From Paraburkholderia tagetis (GTDB lineage Bacteria > Pseudomonadota > Gammaproteobacteria > Burkholderiales > Burkholderiaceae): 64,000 nt of DNA. The stretch is taken from NCBI RefSeq assembly GCF_022213065.1, contig NZ_JAKLJA010000004.1, positions 1-64,000 on the forward strand, in the 5' to 3' direction. Below are positions 27,470 through 35,491 of the stretch, in pieces (positions within the stretch are counted from its first letter, which is position 1; the number at the start of each line of letters is the position of its first letter). The notes beneath the pieces are model-generated. The model saw only the letters and a list, made by a program, of their open reading frames with translations, was not told the origin of the DNA and searched no databases. Made by a program: the position numbers and the translations under genes.

Positions 27470-29017
27470 ATGATTCAGGTGAACGAAATGAAGGATCTTG
27501 TCGAAGCTCCGGCGCGAGGCGCGCCGGACTACGACGTCGCGATCGTCGGCTACGGTCCGACGGGCGCGACGCTCGCTAATTTGCTCGCGCTACGTGGAAT
27601 GAAAGTTGTCGTCTTCGAGCGCGACAAGGACATGTTCGCACTACCGCGCGCCGTACATTTCGACGGCGAGTGCATGCGCGTGTTCCAGACCATCGGTATT
27701 GCAGAAGCGTTGTTGCCGAACCTGTGCGTTGCCCCGGGCATGCGCTTCGTCAACGCCCGCGATGAATTACTGCTGGACTGGAGCCGCCCGCAGGGCATCG
27801 GCCCACAGGGCTGGTGCGCGAGCTACAAGTTCCACCAGCCCGACCTCGAGCGGACATTGCGCGCGCAGCTCGCGACAACGGGGCGTGCTGACGTTCGGCT
27901 ACGCCATGAAGTTTTCGCGCTCGACGAACGCGACGACCATGTCCGCATCCGCTTCGAAGACACCGCGCATGGCCGTCTCGTACACACGACAGCGCGCTAC
28001 GTGGTGGGATGCGACGGCGCGCGCTCCATGGTGCGCCGTTTCATTGGCACCGAGCTTGCCGATCTGAAATCGCATGAGCGCTGGGTCGTGGTCGACGTGC
28101 TGCTCGAGCGCGAGCGCCCCGATCTTGGCGACTACTCGGTTCAGTACTGCGATCCGGCCCGCCCGATCACATACACGCGCGGCCCGCACAACCGGCGGCG
28201 CTGGGAAATCATGGTGATGCCGGGCGACGACGAGCGCGGTATCGGCACCACTGCGTGGATATGGGAGCGCCTCGCGCGCTGGGTGACGCCGGCCGATGCG
28301 CAACTCGAACGCTCGGCGGTCTACACGTTTCACTCGGTGATCGCGCAAGGCTGGCGGCGCGGCCGCCTGCTGATCGCCGGGGATGCGGCTCACCAGACGC
28401 CGCCTTTCATGGGGCAGGGCATGGCCGCAGGCATTCGCGACGCGTCGAACCTTGCGTGGAAGCTCGCCGACGTGATTCGGGGCGAGCTGCCCGAAACCGT
28501 GCTCGACAGCTACGAGAGCGAACGCGCGCCGCACGTGCGCGAATTTATCGAAACGGCCGTGCAGTTGGGTCGCGTGATCCAGACGACCGACCAGGATGCC
28601 GTTGCCGCGCGAGACCGCGAGATGACGACCGCCATCCGCGAGTTCAGGACGCCACAGCCGCGCCTGGGTGTCGGCTGGCACGTCGGCGAGCCCGGCGGCC
28701 ATGTCGGGCCGCAGCCGGTTTTCGGCGATGGCGCGCGGTTCGATGACGCGGTCGGTTATCGCTTTGCGCTTGTTGTCGACGCCTCGATGGCGGACCAGGT
28801 GCGCGCCCCCTTGAGCGCGGAGCAGCGCGAACGAGTCGCGGTCGTGGCGGCGAGCGGCGAAGTGCTGCAGGCGTGGCTCGACGCGCAGGCCGCGCGTGCG
28901 ATCCTGCTGCGTCCAGACCGATATGTGGGCGGCGTCGCCCATGATTTTGCCGGGGTCGTGCGGTTGCTCGCGCATGCCGGCCTCGAAGTTGCAGGACAAC
29001 GGTCGCAGGCTGCCTGA
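27470..29017 (+). CDS. MhpA-like FAD-dependent aromatic hydroxylase
   Basis: This 515-residue group A flavoprotein monooxygenase resembles 3-(3-hydroxyphenyl)propionate hydroxylase. The FAD/NADH motifs are present: VGYGPTGATLANLLA near residue 25, the VGCDGARSMVRR DG motif near 180 and GDAAHQTPPFMGQGMAAGIRD near 305. It should add a hydroxyl group ortho to an existing phenolic OH, making a catechol for ring opening. It is 36 bases after the FAH gene. ATG 27488 has a better ribosome site (AGGTG) and may be the true start. The exact substrate is not predictable. Confidence 0.9.
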   Translation: MIQVNEMKDLVEAPARGAPDYDVAIVGYGPTGATLANLLALRGMKVVVFERDKDMFALPRAVHFDGECMRVFQTIGIAEALLPNLCVAPGMRFVNARDELLLDWSRPQGIGPQGWCASYKFHQPDLERTLRAQLATTGRADVRLRHEVFALDERDDHVRIRFEDTAHGRLVHTTARYVVGCDGARSMVRRFIGTELADLKSHERWVVVDVLLERERPDLGDYSVQYCDPARPITYTRGPHNRRRWEIMVMPGDDERGIGTTAWIWERLARWVTPADAQLERSAVYTFHSVIAQGWRRGRLLIAGDAAHQTPPFMGQGMAAGIRDASNLAWKLADVIRGELPETVLDSYESERAPHVREFIETAVQLGRVIQTTDQDAVAARDREMTTAIREFRTPQPRLGVGWHVGEPGGHVGPQPVFGDGARFDDAVGYRFALVVDASMADQVRAPLSAEQRERVAVVAASGEVLQAWLDAQAARAILLRPDRYVGGVAHDFAGVVRLLAHAGLEVAGQRSQAA

Positions 29018-29127
29018 CCGACGGGCGGGCGCGAACCGGCCACACCGGTTCGCGCCCGTCTGGCGTGGACGCCGGAGGCAGATCCGGGATGTCGCACGAG
29101 CAGTCGCCAACCCACTTTGGAGAGAAC

Positions 29128-30459
29128 ATGGAGACGAAACCTTTGCGCATTGGCGCAGCGGGCGCTGCCGGCATGCCCGGCCTCAATCGCGCCCAGTGGA
29201 AAATGATCCTGATTGCGAGTCTGGGCGGATCGCTGGAGTTCTATGACTTCGTGATCTACGGGTTCTTTGCGCACTACATTGCGGCGCGCTTTTTCCCGTC
29301 CACGAATTCGCTCGTCAGCATGCTGCTGACTTTCTCGGTGCTGGCCATCGGCTACATCATTCGCCCGCTCGGGGGTATCGTGCTCAGCAGCCTCGGCGAT
29401 CGAATCGGCCGCCGTCCGGTGTTCCTCGCGTCGATTGTGATTGTCACGTCGGCGACGATTTGCATCGGATTCCTGCCCGACTATGCAACCTGGGGTATGG
29501 CGGCGCCGGTCGCACTGATCGCGCTGCGCGTCCTGCAAGGCTTTTGCGTGGGAGGAGAGATGCCGGGCGCGATCACCTATGCCGTAGAGGCGGCGCCGCA
29601 TCGTGCAGGGCTCGCGGCGGGCGTCATCATCTGCGCGGTCAACACAGGCGTAATGCTCGCAACGCTCGTCAACCTCGTTGTGCAATCGACGTTCTCGCCC
29701 GCTGAGGCCGCTGCGTACGGCTGGCGCATCGCGTTTCTGGTGGGCGGACTGTGCGGGATTGCCTCGTACCTGCTTCGGCGCAACCTTGAGGAGTCGCCCG
29801 AGTTCCTGCAGATGCGCGGTGCCGTGGTCAGGCAGCCGTTTCGCGAGACGCTGCGCCATCATCGCGGCGCGGTGGTGGCGGGTGCACTCTCCATTGCCGT
29901 CATGGCGGGCTTCAACGGCGTGCTGTACGGCCACATGCCGGCGTATCTCGTCCAGCGGCTGCACTACGTTCCGCGTGAAGCCGCAATTGCGCAGAACGCC
30001 TATCTGCTCGTGAGCTCGGTGGGCTTGCTCGCGGCCGGTTGGGCCGGCGATTTCGTGCCGCGCCGCTATCTTCTGCGCTTTTCGTGTGTCCTGCTGGCTG
30101 CGCTGGCTTACCCGTTCTACGCCGCGCTAGTCGAGCATAGCGTCAACCTCACGGTGCTCTTCGTACTCGCTGCGCTGGCTTTTTCGCTCGCGAGCGGCAC
30201 ATGGGCATCCGTGCTCGCGGACTTCTTTCCGGTGCAGGTGCGCTTTAGCGGCATCTCGCTCGCATACAACGTCTCGGTTGTCGTCTTCAGCGGCTTTGCT
30301 CCCCTCGTTTGCGCGGCACTCGATCGCGAGACCGGCTCGCTGGAGTCTCCGGCCTGGTATGTCGTTGGCTGCGCGCTCGTGACACTCGTTGCTGGCCTTC
30401 GACTGGGTGCGCCGGCACGTGTCGGGCAGCCGGAGTCCGGATTGACGGGGCCGGGATGA
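29128..30459 (+). CDS. MHS-family MFS transporter (aromatic acid uptake)
   Basis: This membrane transporter of 443 residues has about twelve helices. The N-terminal SLEFYDFVIYGFFAHYIA and the loop LGDRIGRRPVF are metabolite:H+ symporter hallmarks (family of PcaK-, ShiA- and KgtP-type carriers). The start at 29128 follows GGAGA. It is third in the operon with the FAH hydrolase and hydroxylase and most likely imports their aromatic substrate. The stop is followed directly by porin remnant DNA. Confidence 0.9.
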   Translation: METKPLRIGAAGAAGMPGLNRAQWKMILIASLGGSLEFYDFVIYGFFAHYIAARFFPSTNSLVSMLLTFSVLAIGYIIRPLGGIVLSSLGDRIGRRPVFLASIVIVTSATICIGFLPDYATWGMAAPVALIALRVLQGFCVGGEMPGAITYAVEAAPHRAGLAAGVIICAVNTGVMLATLVNLVVQSTFSPAEAAAYGWRIAFLVGGLCGIASYLLRRNLEESPEFLQMRGAVVRQPFRETLRHHRGAVVAGALSIAVMAGFNGVLYGHMPAYLVQRLHYVPREAAIAQNAYLLVSSVGLLAAGWAGDFVPRRYLLRFSCVLLAALAYPFYAALVEHSVNLTVLFVLAALAFSLASGTWASVLADFFPVQVRFSGISLAYNVSVVVFSGFAPLVCAALDRETGSLESPAWYVVGCALVTLVAGLRLGAPARVGQPESGLTGPG

Positions 30460-30758
30460 TGTGCGGCTATCGCAGGTCGGCCAGATCAGCGGGCTGTACT
30501 CGTTCAACACCTTCTGGCGGCTCGGGGGCGAACTATCAGTACATGAAGGGCAACGCGCAGCTCGACCACAATCGGGCTCAACAGGTGACCACGACGCTCC
30601 AGTATTCGCTCTCCAAACGCACGATGGTCTATGCCGAGGCTGCGTACCAGTGGACCGGCGGCGATGTGGCGGGCGCACATGGTGCATGGGAAGGCGGCCT
30701 TGCTCAATCGAGCACCGATCGCCAGTTCGTTGGCCGTCTTGGCATGCAGACGTTCTTC
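30458..30758 (+). pseudogene. Remnant of a Burkholderia-type general porin (OmpC-like)
   Basis: Directly after the transporter stop, one frame reads DDVRLSQVGQISGLYSFNTFWRLG and the next continues NYQYMKGNAQLD...AEAAYQWTGGD...FVGRLGMQTFF, together a recognisable C-terminal part of a trimeric Gram-negative porin. A single extra G in a run of five Gs near 30523 splits the frame. There is no 5' half, and the expected stop after the terminal Phe is missing (the frame runs on QGRRAPD). The copy is therefore truncated at both ends and frameshifted. An intact porin probably once belonged to this operon. Confidence 0.8.
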
Positions 30759-30863
30759 CAGGGCCGCCGCGCTCCTGATCCCGTCGGCCCTGCCCGGCGA
30801 TATGCCCACTCCATGGCTGACCGACCGGCGGGGCATCTGCCGCCGTCCGGCAGGCCGCGGCTA

Positions 30864-31595
30864 TCAGCCCGTAGCCAGCGGCGCAGGTAGCGGTCGATTT
30901 GCGACGTCGACGGCTTCGTTGCGCGCCAATCCAAGCGTTTGCAGCAACGAGGCTGCTGCCCGCTCTGCAAATCGATCCTCCGTGAATCCTGCGAGCACCG
31001 ACGCATCTCCGGGGGGAGTGCCGGGTGAGCTGACATGCAATTCAACCGCGGCGGCAGCGAGTACCGCGCCACCTACCGTGAGAACACTCATGAACGGGTC
31101 ATCTGCTGAAAAGCGCTTGCAGGCAATTCCCTTCTGAATGTCTCTCAACAGCCGTGGACCCAGACCACGGTTCAGCGCCCGTGCAGACAATCCCTCGCGA
31201 ATGAGAAAGCGGCCCCAGACGGGCTCCCGCTGGGCGCGGAGCAATGTGTGCCGTACGGAGACCGCGACAACTTCGGCGGGGTCGGTCAGTTCAGAGGTCA
31301 GTCGATCCAGGTTGTCGGCGAATTCCTCGAATACCCAGTCCGACAAGGCAGCGTGAATAGCTTCTTTCGACTCGAAGTGGTTATAGAACGATCCCAACCC
31401 GACATCCGCCGCTTCGGTAATTTCATTGATCGCGACACCTTCCATCCCTTTCTCGGCCATTAGCCGAAGGGCAGCGCTGAGCAGGCGCAGCCTCGTTTCC
31501 CGCTTGCGGCGCGCCCCACGCGGCTCGCGCGCCGCCGGCACGCCTGTTTCGGGCGTTGCATCTCGTAGTTCCGTGTTGCTGGCAGGGTTCGACAT
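30864..31595 (-). CDS. TetR-family transcriptional regulator
   Basis: This 243-residue regulator has an N-terminal helix-turn-helix (about 30-80, ITEAADVGLGSFYNHFESKEAI) after a flexible Arg-rich leader, and a ligand-binding C-terminal domain. It is divergent from the second hydroxylase operon, and the shared spacer carries a sigma-70 promoter with an adjoining dyad. It is therefore likely the repressor of the 31.7-37.5 kb genes, released by a pathway intermediate (inference). Confidence 0.9.
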   Translation of the reverse strand: MSNPASNTELRDATPETGVPAAREPRGARRKRETRLRLLSAALRLMAEKGMEGVAINEITEAADVGLGSFYNHFESKEAIHAALSDWVFEEFADNLDRLTSELTDPAEVVAVSVRHTLLRAQREPVWGRFLIREGLSARALNRGLGPRLLRDIQKGIACKRFSADDPFMSVLTVGGAVLAAAAVELHVSSPGTPPGDASVLAGFTEDRFAERAAASLLQTLGLARNEAVDVANRPLPAPLATG

Positions 31596-31635
31596 GGCGA
31601 TCGGATAGTTCGGTCAGGGTTCGAGTGTACGTTCG

Positions 31636-31674
31636 ATTATCATAATTGACAAAATATTCAGTTATGAGTTTAAT
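31636..31674 (+). promoter_or_regulatory. Sigma-70 promoter and possible TetR operator
   Basis: TTGACA (31646-31651) and TTTAAT (31669-31674) are separated by 17 bases, a near-consensus promoter. ATTAT-C-ATAAT (31636-31646) is a perfect dyad touching the -35 box. Transcription should start near 31681, so upstream start codons at 31646 and 31664 cannot be used. Confidence 0.7.
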
Positions 31675-31726
31675 GTCAGTACGGCCGCTGAACATAGCGC
31701 GGCGCGTACAAAATGGAGACGGATCG

Positions 31727-33421
31727 GTGGTGACGACGAATTCAGGGGGCGACGTCCTCGCGCAAGGCGGCAACGATGAGGGTCTGCGTGGCGAGCCGGC
31801 AGACCTGCCGTCGAGTGTCGACGTCCTGGTGGTAGGCTGCGGTCCCGTCGGTGCGACGGCCGCGAATCTTCTGGCGCGCGATGGCGTGCGCGTGCTTGTC
31901 ATCGACAAGGCGACTGAAATTTTTACGGCGCCGCGCGCGATCGCGCTGGACAACGAGGCGCTGCGGATCCTTCAGCTCGCGGGCATCGGTGACAAGGATT
32001 TCGACACGATTGCCATACCGTATGTGCGCATGCGCTCACCGTGGCTCGGCGAGTTTGGCAGGGTCAACACGCTTGGAAGCGTGGACGGTCACCCGAAACT
32101 CGTCACGTTTTACCAGCCCGAACTGGAGCGCTCGTTGCGTGCGCGTCTGGCCGCGTGCGAGACGGCGAAGACTGCGCTGGGCGTCACGTTGTTATCGCTG
32201 GACGACCAGGGCGATCATGTTGTTGCATCGCTCGATATCGGGCGCCAGACCCCGTACAACGTCAGGGCGACCTACGTCGTGGGTGCCGATGGGGCGAGCT
32301 CGCTCGTCCGTCAGTTGATCGGTCAGACCTTCGAGGGCAAGACATTTACCGAAGACTGGCTGATCGTAGACGCCAGCCACGTTCGTGATCCGATCGACCA
32401 CGTCGAATTCATCTGCGACCATCGGCGCCCGACGCCGCACATGGTGGCGCCCGGCGCGCGCGAGCGCTGGGAATTCATGCTTCGGCCTGGCGAGACGCGC
32501 GAAGAGATGGAGTCCGACGCGCGCATACGCAAGATGCTGGCGCCGTGGGGTGGCATCGAGGCGATGACGATCGAGCGGAAAGCGGTGTATCGCTTCCATG
32601 CAAGAACGGTGAAGGCGTTTAGCAAAGGGCGCGTGTTTCTCGCTGGCGACGCCGCGCACATTACCCCGCCTTTCGTCGGACAGGGCCTCGTCGCCGGGTT
32701 GCGCGATGCGTCGAATCTTTGCTGGAAACTGGCCTGCGTGGTTCAGGGTCGCGCTGCGCCGCGGATCCTCGATACCTACGATCAGGAGCGTCGCCCTCAC
32801 GTGAAGGCAATGATCGGCCTCGCGAAGTTCATGGGCCGGCTCGTTATGCCGCGCAACGCCGGCGTCGCCTTGCTGACGCACGGCCTCATGAAACTCGCGC
32901 GACTTGTTCCACGGTTTCGTGCGCACTTCGATGAGCTTGGCATGAAGCCGAAAAACGTTTTTCGCAGGGGCCTGTTCGTCAAATGTGTGAAGTCAAGAAT
33001 GGTACGTGGCGCTGTTATCCCGCAAGGCTGGGTGCGTGATCGCGAAGGGCAGATCCGGCTGAGCGACGACGTGCTTGGTACGCGCCTCGTACTGGCGGGA
33101 TTCGGACTGGATGCGGGTGCTGCGCTCGATGCCACGACCCGAACAGCGTGGACAAGCGCCGGAGGGGCGATTGTCCAGTTCGTGCATCGCGGGCAGAAAT
33201 TGCACCGTGCCGAGACTGCCTGCTGGGAGGATCTCGATGGCGTGTTCATGCCTCGAGCCGTGCCATTCGGCTGGGCCGCTGTTGTTCGTCCCGACAAGAC
33301 CATTCTTCACGACGGCCCCATATCTGATGTTAGCCGTCTCGTGCGCGAGGCTCTGCAGTTGCTAGGCGCGCCAGGCGAATCGTCAGATCCAGTTCTCCAG
33401 TTCGTATCACCGTCTGCCTGA
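31727..33421 (+). CDS. Second MhpA-like FAD-dependent aromatic hydroxylase
   Basis: This group A flavin monooxygenase of ~564 residues has the FAD motif VVGCGPVGATAANLLARDG, the DG motif VGADGASSLVRQ and GDAAHITPPFVGQGLVAGLRDASN. A C-terminal thioredoxin-like region carries no clear activity. It is a paralogue of the hydroxylase at 27470 but clearly diverged. I choose GTG 31727 (GGAGAC six bases upstream) because the promoter lies over the earlier start codons; GTG 31730 is equally possible. It leads an operon with the dioxygenase, hydrolase and CoA ligase. Confidence 0.9.
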   Translation: MVTTNSGGDVLAQGGNDEGLRGEPADLPSSVDVLVVGCGPVGATAANLLARDGVRVLVIDKATEIFTAPRAIALDNEALRILQLAGIGDKDFDTIAIPYVRMRSPWLGEFGRVNTLGSVDGHPKLVTFYQPELERSLRARLAACETAKTALGVTLLSLDDQGDHVVASLDIGRQTPYNVRATYVVGADGASSLVRQLIGQTFEGKTFTEDWLIVDASHVRDPIDHVEFICDHRRPTPHMVAPGARERWEFMLRPGETREEMESDARIRKMLAPWGGIEAMTIERKAVYRFHARTVKAFSKGRVFLAGDAAHITPPFVGQGLVAGLRDASNLCWKLACVVQGRAAPRILDTYDQERRPHVKAMIGLAKFMGRLVMPRNAGVALLTHGLMKLARLVPRFRAHFDELGMKPKNVFRRGLFVKCVKSRMVRGAVIPQGWVRDREGQIRLSDDVLGTRLVLAGFGLDAGAALDATTRTAWTSAGGAIVQFVHRGQKLHRAETACWEDLDGVFMPRAVPFGWAAVVRPDKTILHDGPISDVSRLVREALQLLGAPGESSDPVLQFVSPSA

Positions 33422-33429
33422 GGTCCCGT

Positions 33430-34500
33430 ATGAAACTTGCCACCGCGCAACCGGTGCGTCACCCGAGCCCGACGACAAAAGCAACGGCGCTCGCCTACCT
33501 GGTGTTCGAGCGCCCCGATCTCGAAAAAGCAGAAGGATTCCTCAACGATTTCGGCCTGAGAACGGTATCGGTGGACGGTGAGTCGTTGTTCCTCAGAGGC
33601 ACCGCTGCGACGCCGTTCTGCTACGTTGTGCGGCAGGCCGAGAAGCCCCGGTTTGTCGGATTCGGTCTGTCAGTCGATGGTTTGCCCGCGCTGGAAAAGC
33701 TGACCAGAGTTGCTGGCGCGTCCGATATCGAGAGTTCGCCGTGGCCTGGCGGCGGTCATCGCGTGCGGCTGGTAGATCCGTCCGGTTTTCGCGTCGACGC
33801 GATTGCCGGGCAGTCGCCGGTAAGTGGACTGCCGCACCGGCCACCGCTGTCTTTCAACTCGGTGGACTCGGTCGTGCGCGTGAACGGCACGCAGCGCCCG
33901 CCGGCGGACGCGCCCGAAGTCATCCGCCTCGGACACGTGGTGCTGGAGGTCGCGGACTACCAGGCCACCAGCGCCTGGTACACCCGCCACTTCGGGTTCA
34001 TTCCGAGCGACGTCCAGGTGCTGCCCGACGGCTCGCCGGCGGTCGCCTTCATGCGGCTCGATCGGGGCAGCGAGCCGGCCGACCACCATACGCTCGCGCT
34101 CGCCCAGGGGTTCGCGCCGGTGTTCAGCCACTGCGCGTTTGAGCTGGTCGATGCCGACGCGGTCGGCGTCGGGCAGCGCGTGCTGCGTGAGCGCGGCTGG
34201 GCTCATGCCTGGGGCATCGGCCGGCACATCCTCGGCAGCCAGGTCTTCGACTACTGGCAGGACCCGTGGGGCGACAAGCACGAACACTATTGCGACGGCG
34301 ACCTGTTCACCGTCGACATGCCCACCGGCGTGCACGCTGTCAGCCGCGAAGCGATGGCGCAGTGGGGCCCCACGATGCCGCGCAGCTTCACGAAGCCGAA
34401 GCTCACTCCATCCAGCGTCGCAGCCCTTGTGCGCAACCTGCGCAGCAGCCCGGACCTCACGCTCGCGAAGCTGCGCACGCTCGCGAAGCTTTTTGCATGA
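33430..34500 (+). CDS. Type I extradiol ring-cleavage dioxygenase
   Basis: This 356-residue two-domain VOC protein has iron ligands H169 (RLGHVVLEV), H234 (FSHCAFEL) and E285 (KHEHYCDGD). Their spacing of 65 and 51 residues matches the 2,3-dihydroxybiphenyl dioxygenase class. The N-terminal domain (about 15-130) has lost these residues, as is normal. It should open a catechol ring next to the hydroxyls (meta cleavage). It begins nine bases after the hydroxylase stop, so the two are surely co-transcribed. The native substrate is unknown. Confidence 0.92.
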   Translation: MKLATAQPVRHPSPTTKATALAYLVFERPDLEKAEGFLNDFGLRTVSVDGESLFLRGTAATPFCYVVRQAEKPRFVGFGLSVDGLPALEKLTRVAGASDIESSPWPGGGHRVRLVDPSGFRVDAIAGQSPVSGLPHRPPLSFNSVDSVVRVNGTQRPPADAPEVIRLGHVVLEVADYQATSAWYTRHFGFIPSDVQVLPDGSPAVAFMRLDRGSEPADHHTLALAQGFAPVFSHCAFELVDADAVGVGQRVLRERGWAHAWGIGRHILGSQVFDYWQDPWGDKHEHYCDGDLFTVDMPTGVHAVSREAMAQWGPTMPRSFTKPKLTPSSVAALVRNLRSSPDLTLAKLRTLAKLFA

Positions 34501-34534
34501 CACCAACCTGTCGAAGGAAGATTGAGGCGCAATC

Positions 34535-35491
34535 ATGGCACTGCACGTTTTGCACTACAGATATGACGGCCGCGCACGATGGGGCGTGGTCAGAAACCGC
34601 CGGATCACGCCGGTGCCGGGCGAGTTCGGGACGACGGGAGAGTTCGTGCGGGCGTGCCGGCCTGGCGAACTGGCGGCACTCACGGGCGCCACGATTGCCG
34701 AGTCGGAGGTCGAGTGGCTGTCGCCCATCACGCATAACCAGCAGTTCGTCTGCCAAGGCGCGAACTACCGGCAACACATGATCGAGTCGGGCATGGACCC
34801 CGACGCGAAGGGCTTCAACATGCTCTTCACGAAGGCGCCCGGCTGCATCGTGCCAGCCAATTCGGATCTGGTCCGGCCGGGCCACGTACGCTTTCTCGAC
34901 TATGAGATCGAGCTGGGCCTCGTCATCAGGCGTGACATCCGGGACCGGGAGACCATCACGGAGCGCAACCTTCATGAGTACGTTGCCGGCGCGGTGATCG
35001 TCAACGACTATTCCGCGCGTGACATCCAGATTCCCCAGATGCAGTTCTACAAGGGCAAGAGCTACCGGACCTTCGGCCCGGTGGGTCCCTATCTCTGCCT
35101 GCTCGAGCCACGCGACATCGCCCAGCTGCGGGACCTGCAACTGACACTGACGGTCAATGGCGAGGTACGCCAGCGGGATTCGACCGCGAATCTAGTTCAT
35201 GGCCCCGCCGAGACGCTCACGGAGATCTCCGGCGTGCACGACTTGCATGCGGGCGATTTGCTGGCGACAGGAACGCCGTCCGGATGCGCGCTGAGCATTC
35301 CGTCGCCGGCGAAGCAGCGCTTTGCCGCGTTGCTGCCCGAGCACATGAAATGGCGGCTGTTCACGAAGGTGCAGGCGGGCAGGAGCCAGTATCTGAAGAC
35401 CGGCGATATCGTGGAGTCGCGCATCGCGAGCCGCGACGGGACGATTGATCTCGGGGTGCAGCGCAACCGGGTTGTGGACGAGGTCGTATGA
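34535..35491 (+). CDS. Fumarylacetoacetate hydrolase family protein
   Basis: This 318-residue FAH-fold enzyme has metal ligands E124 and E126 (LDYEIELGLVI) and D158 (VNDYSARDIQ). GPVGPYLCLLEP and DLLATGTPSGCALS are conserved. It probably hydrolyses or hydrates the meta-cleavage product, since no MhpC-type hydrolase is present nearby. It differs strongly from the FAH protein at 26582 and has an insert near IPSPAKQRFAALLPEHMKWR. GAGG precedes the start, and the stop overlaps the next gene's ATG. Confidence 0.9.
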   Translation: MALHVLHYRYDGRARWGVVRNRRITPVPGEFGTTGEFVRACRPGELAALTGATIAESEVEWLSPITHNQQFVCQGANYRQHMIESGMDPDAKGFNMLFTKAPGCIVPANSDLVRPGHVRFLDYEIELGLVIRRDIRDRETITERNLHEYVAGAVIVNDYSARDIQIPQMQFYKGKSYRTFGPVGPYLCLLEPRDIAQLRDLQLTLTVNGEVRQRDSTANLVHGPAETLTEISGVHDLHAGDLLATGTPSGCALSIPSPAKQRFAALLPEHMKWRLFTKVQAGRSQYLKTGDIVESRIASRDGTIDLGVQRNRVVDEVV

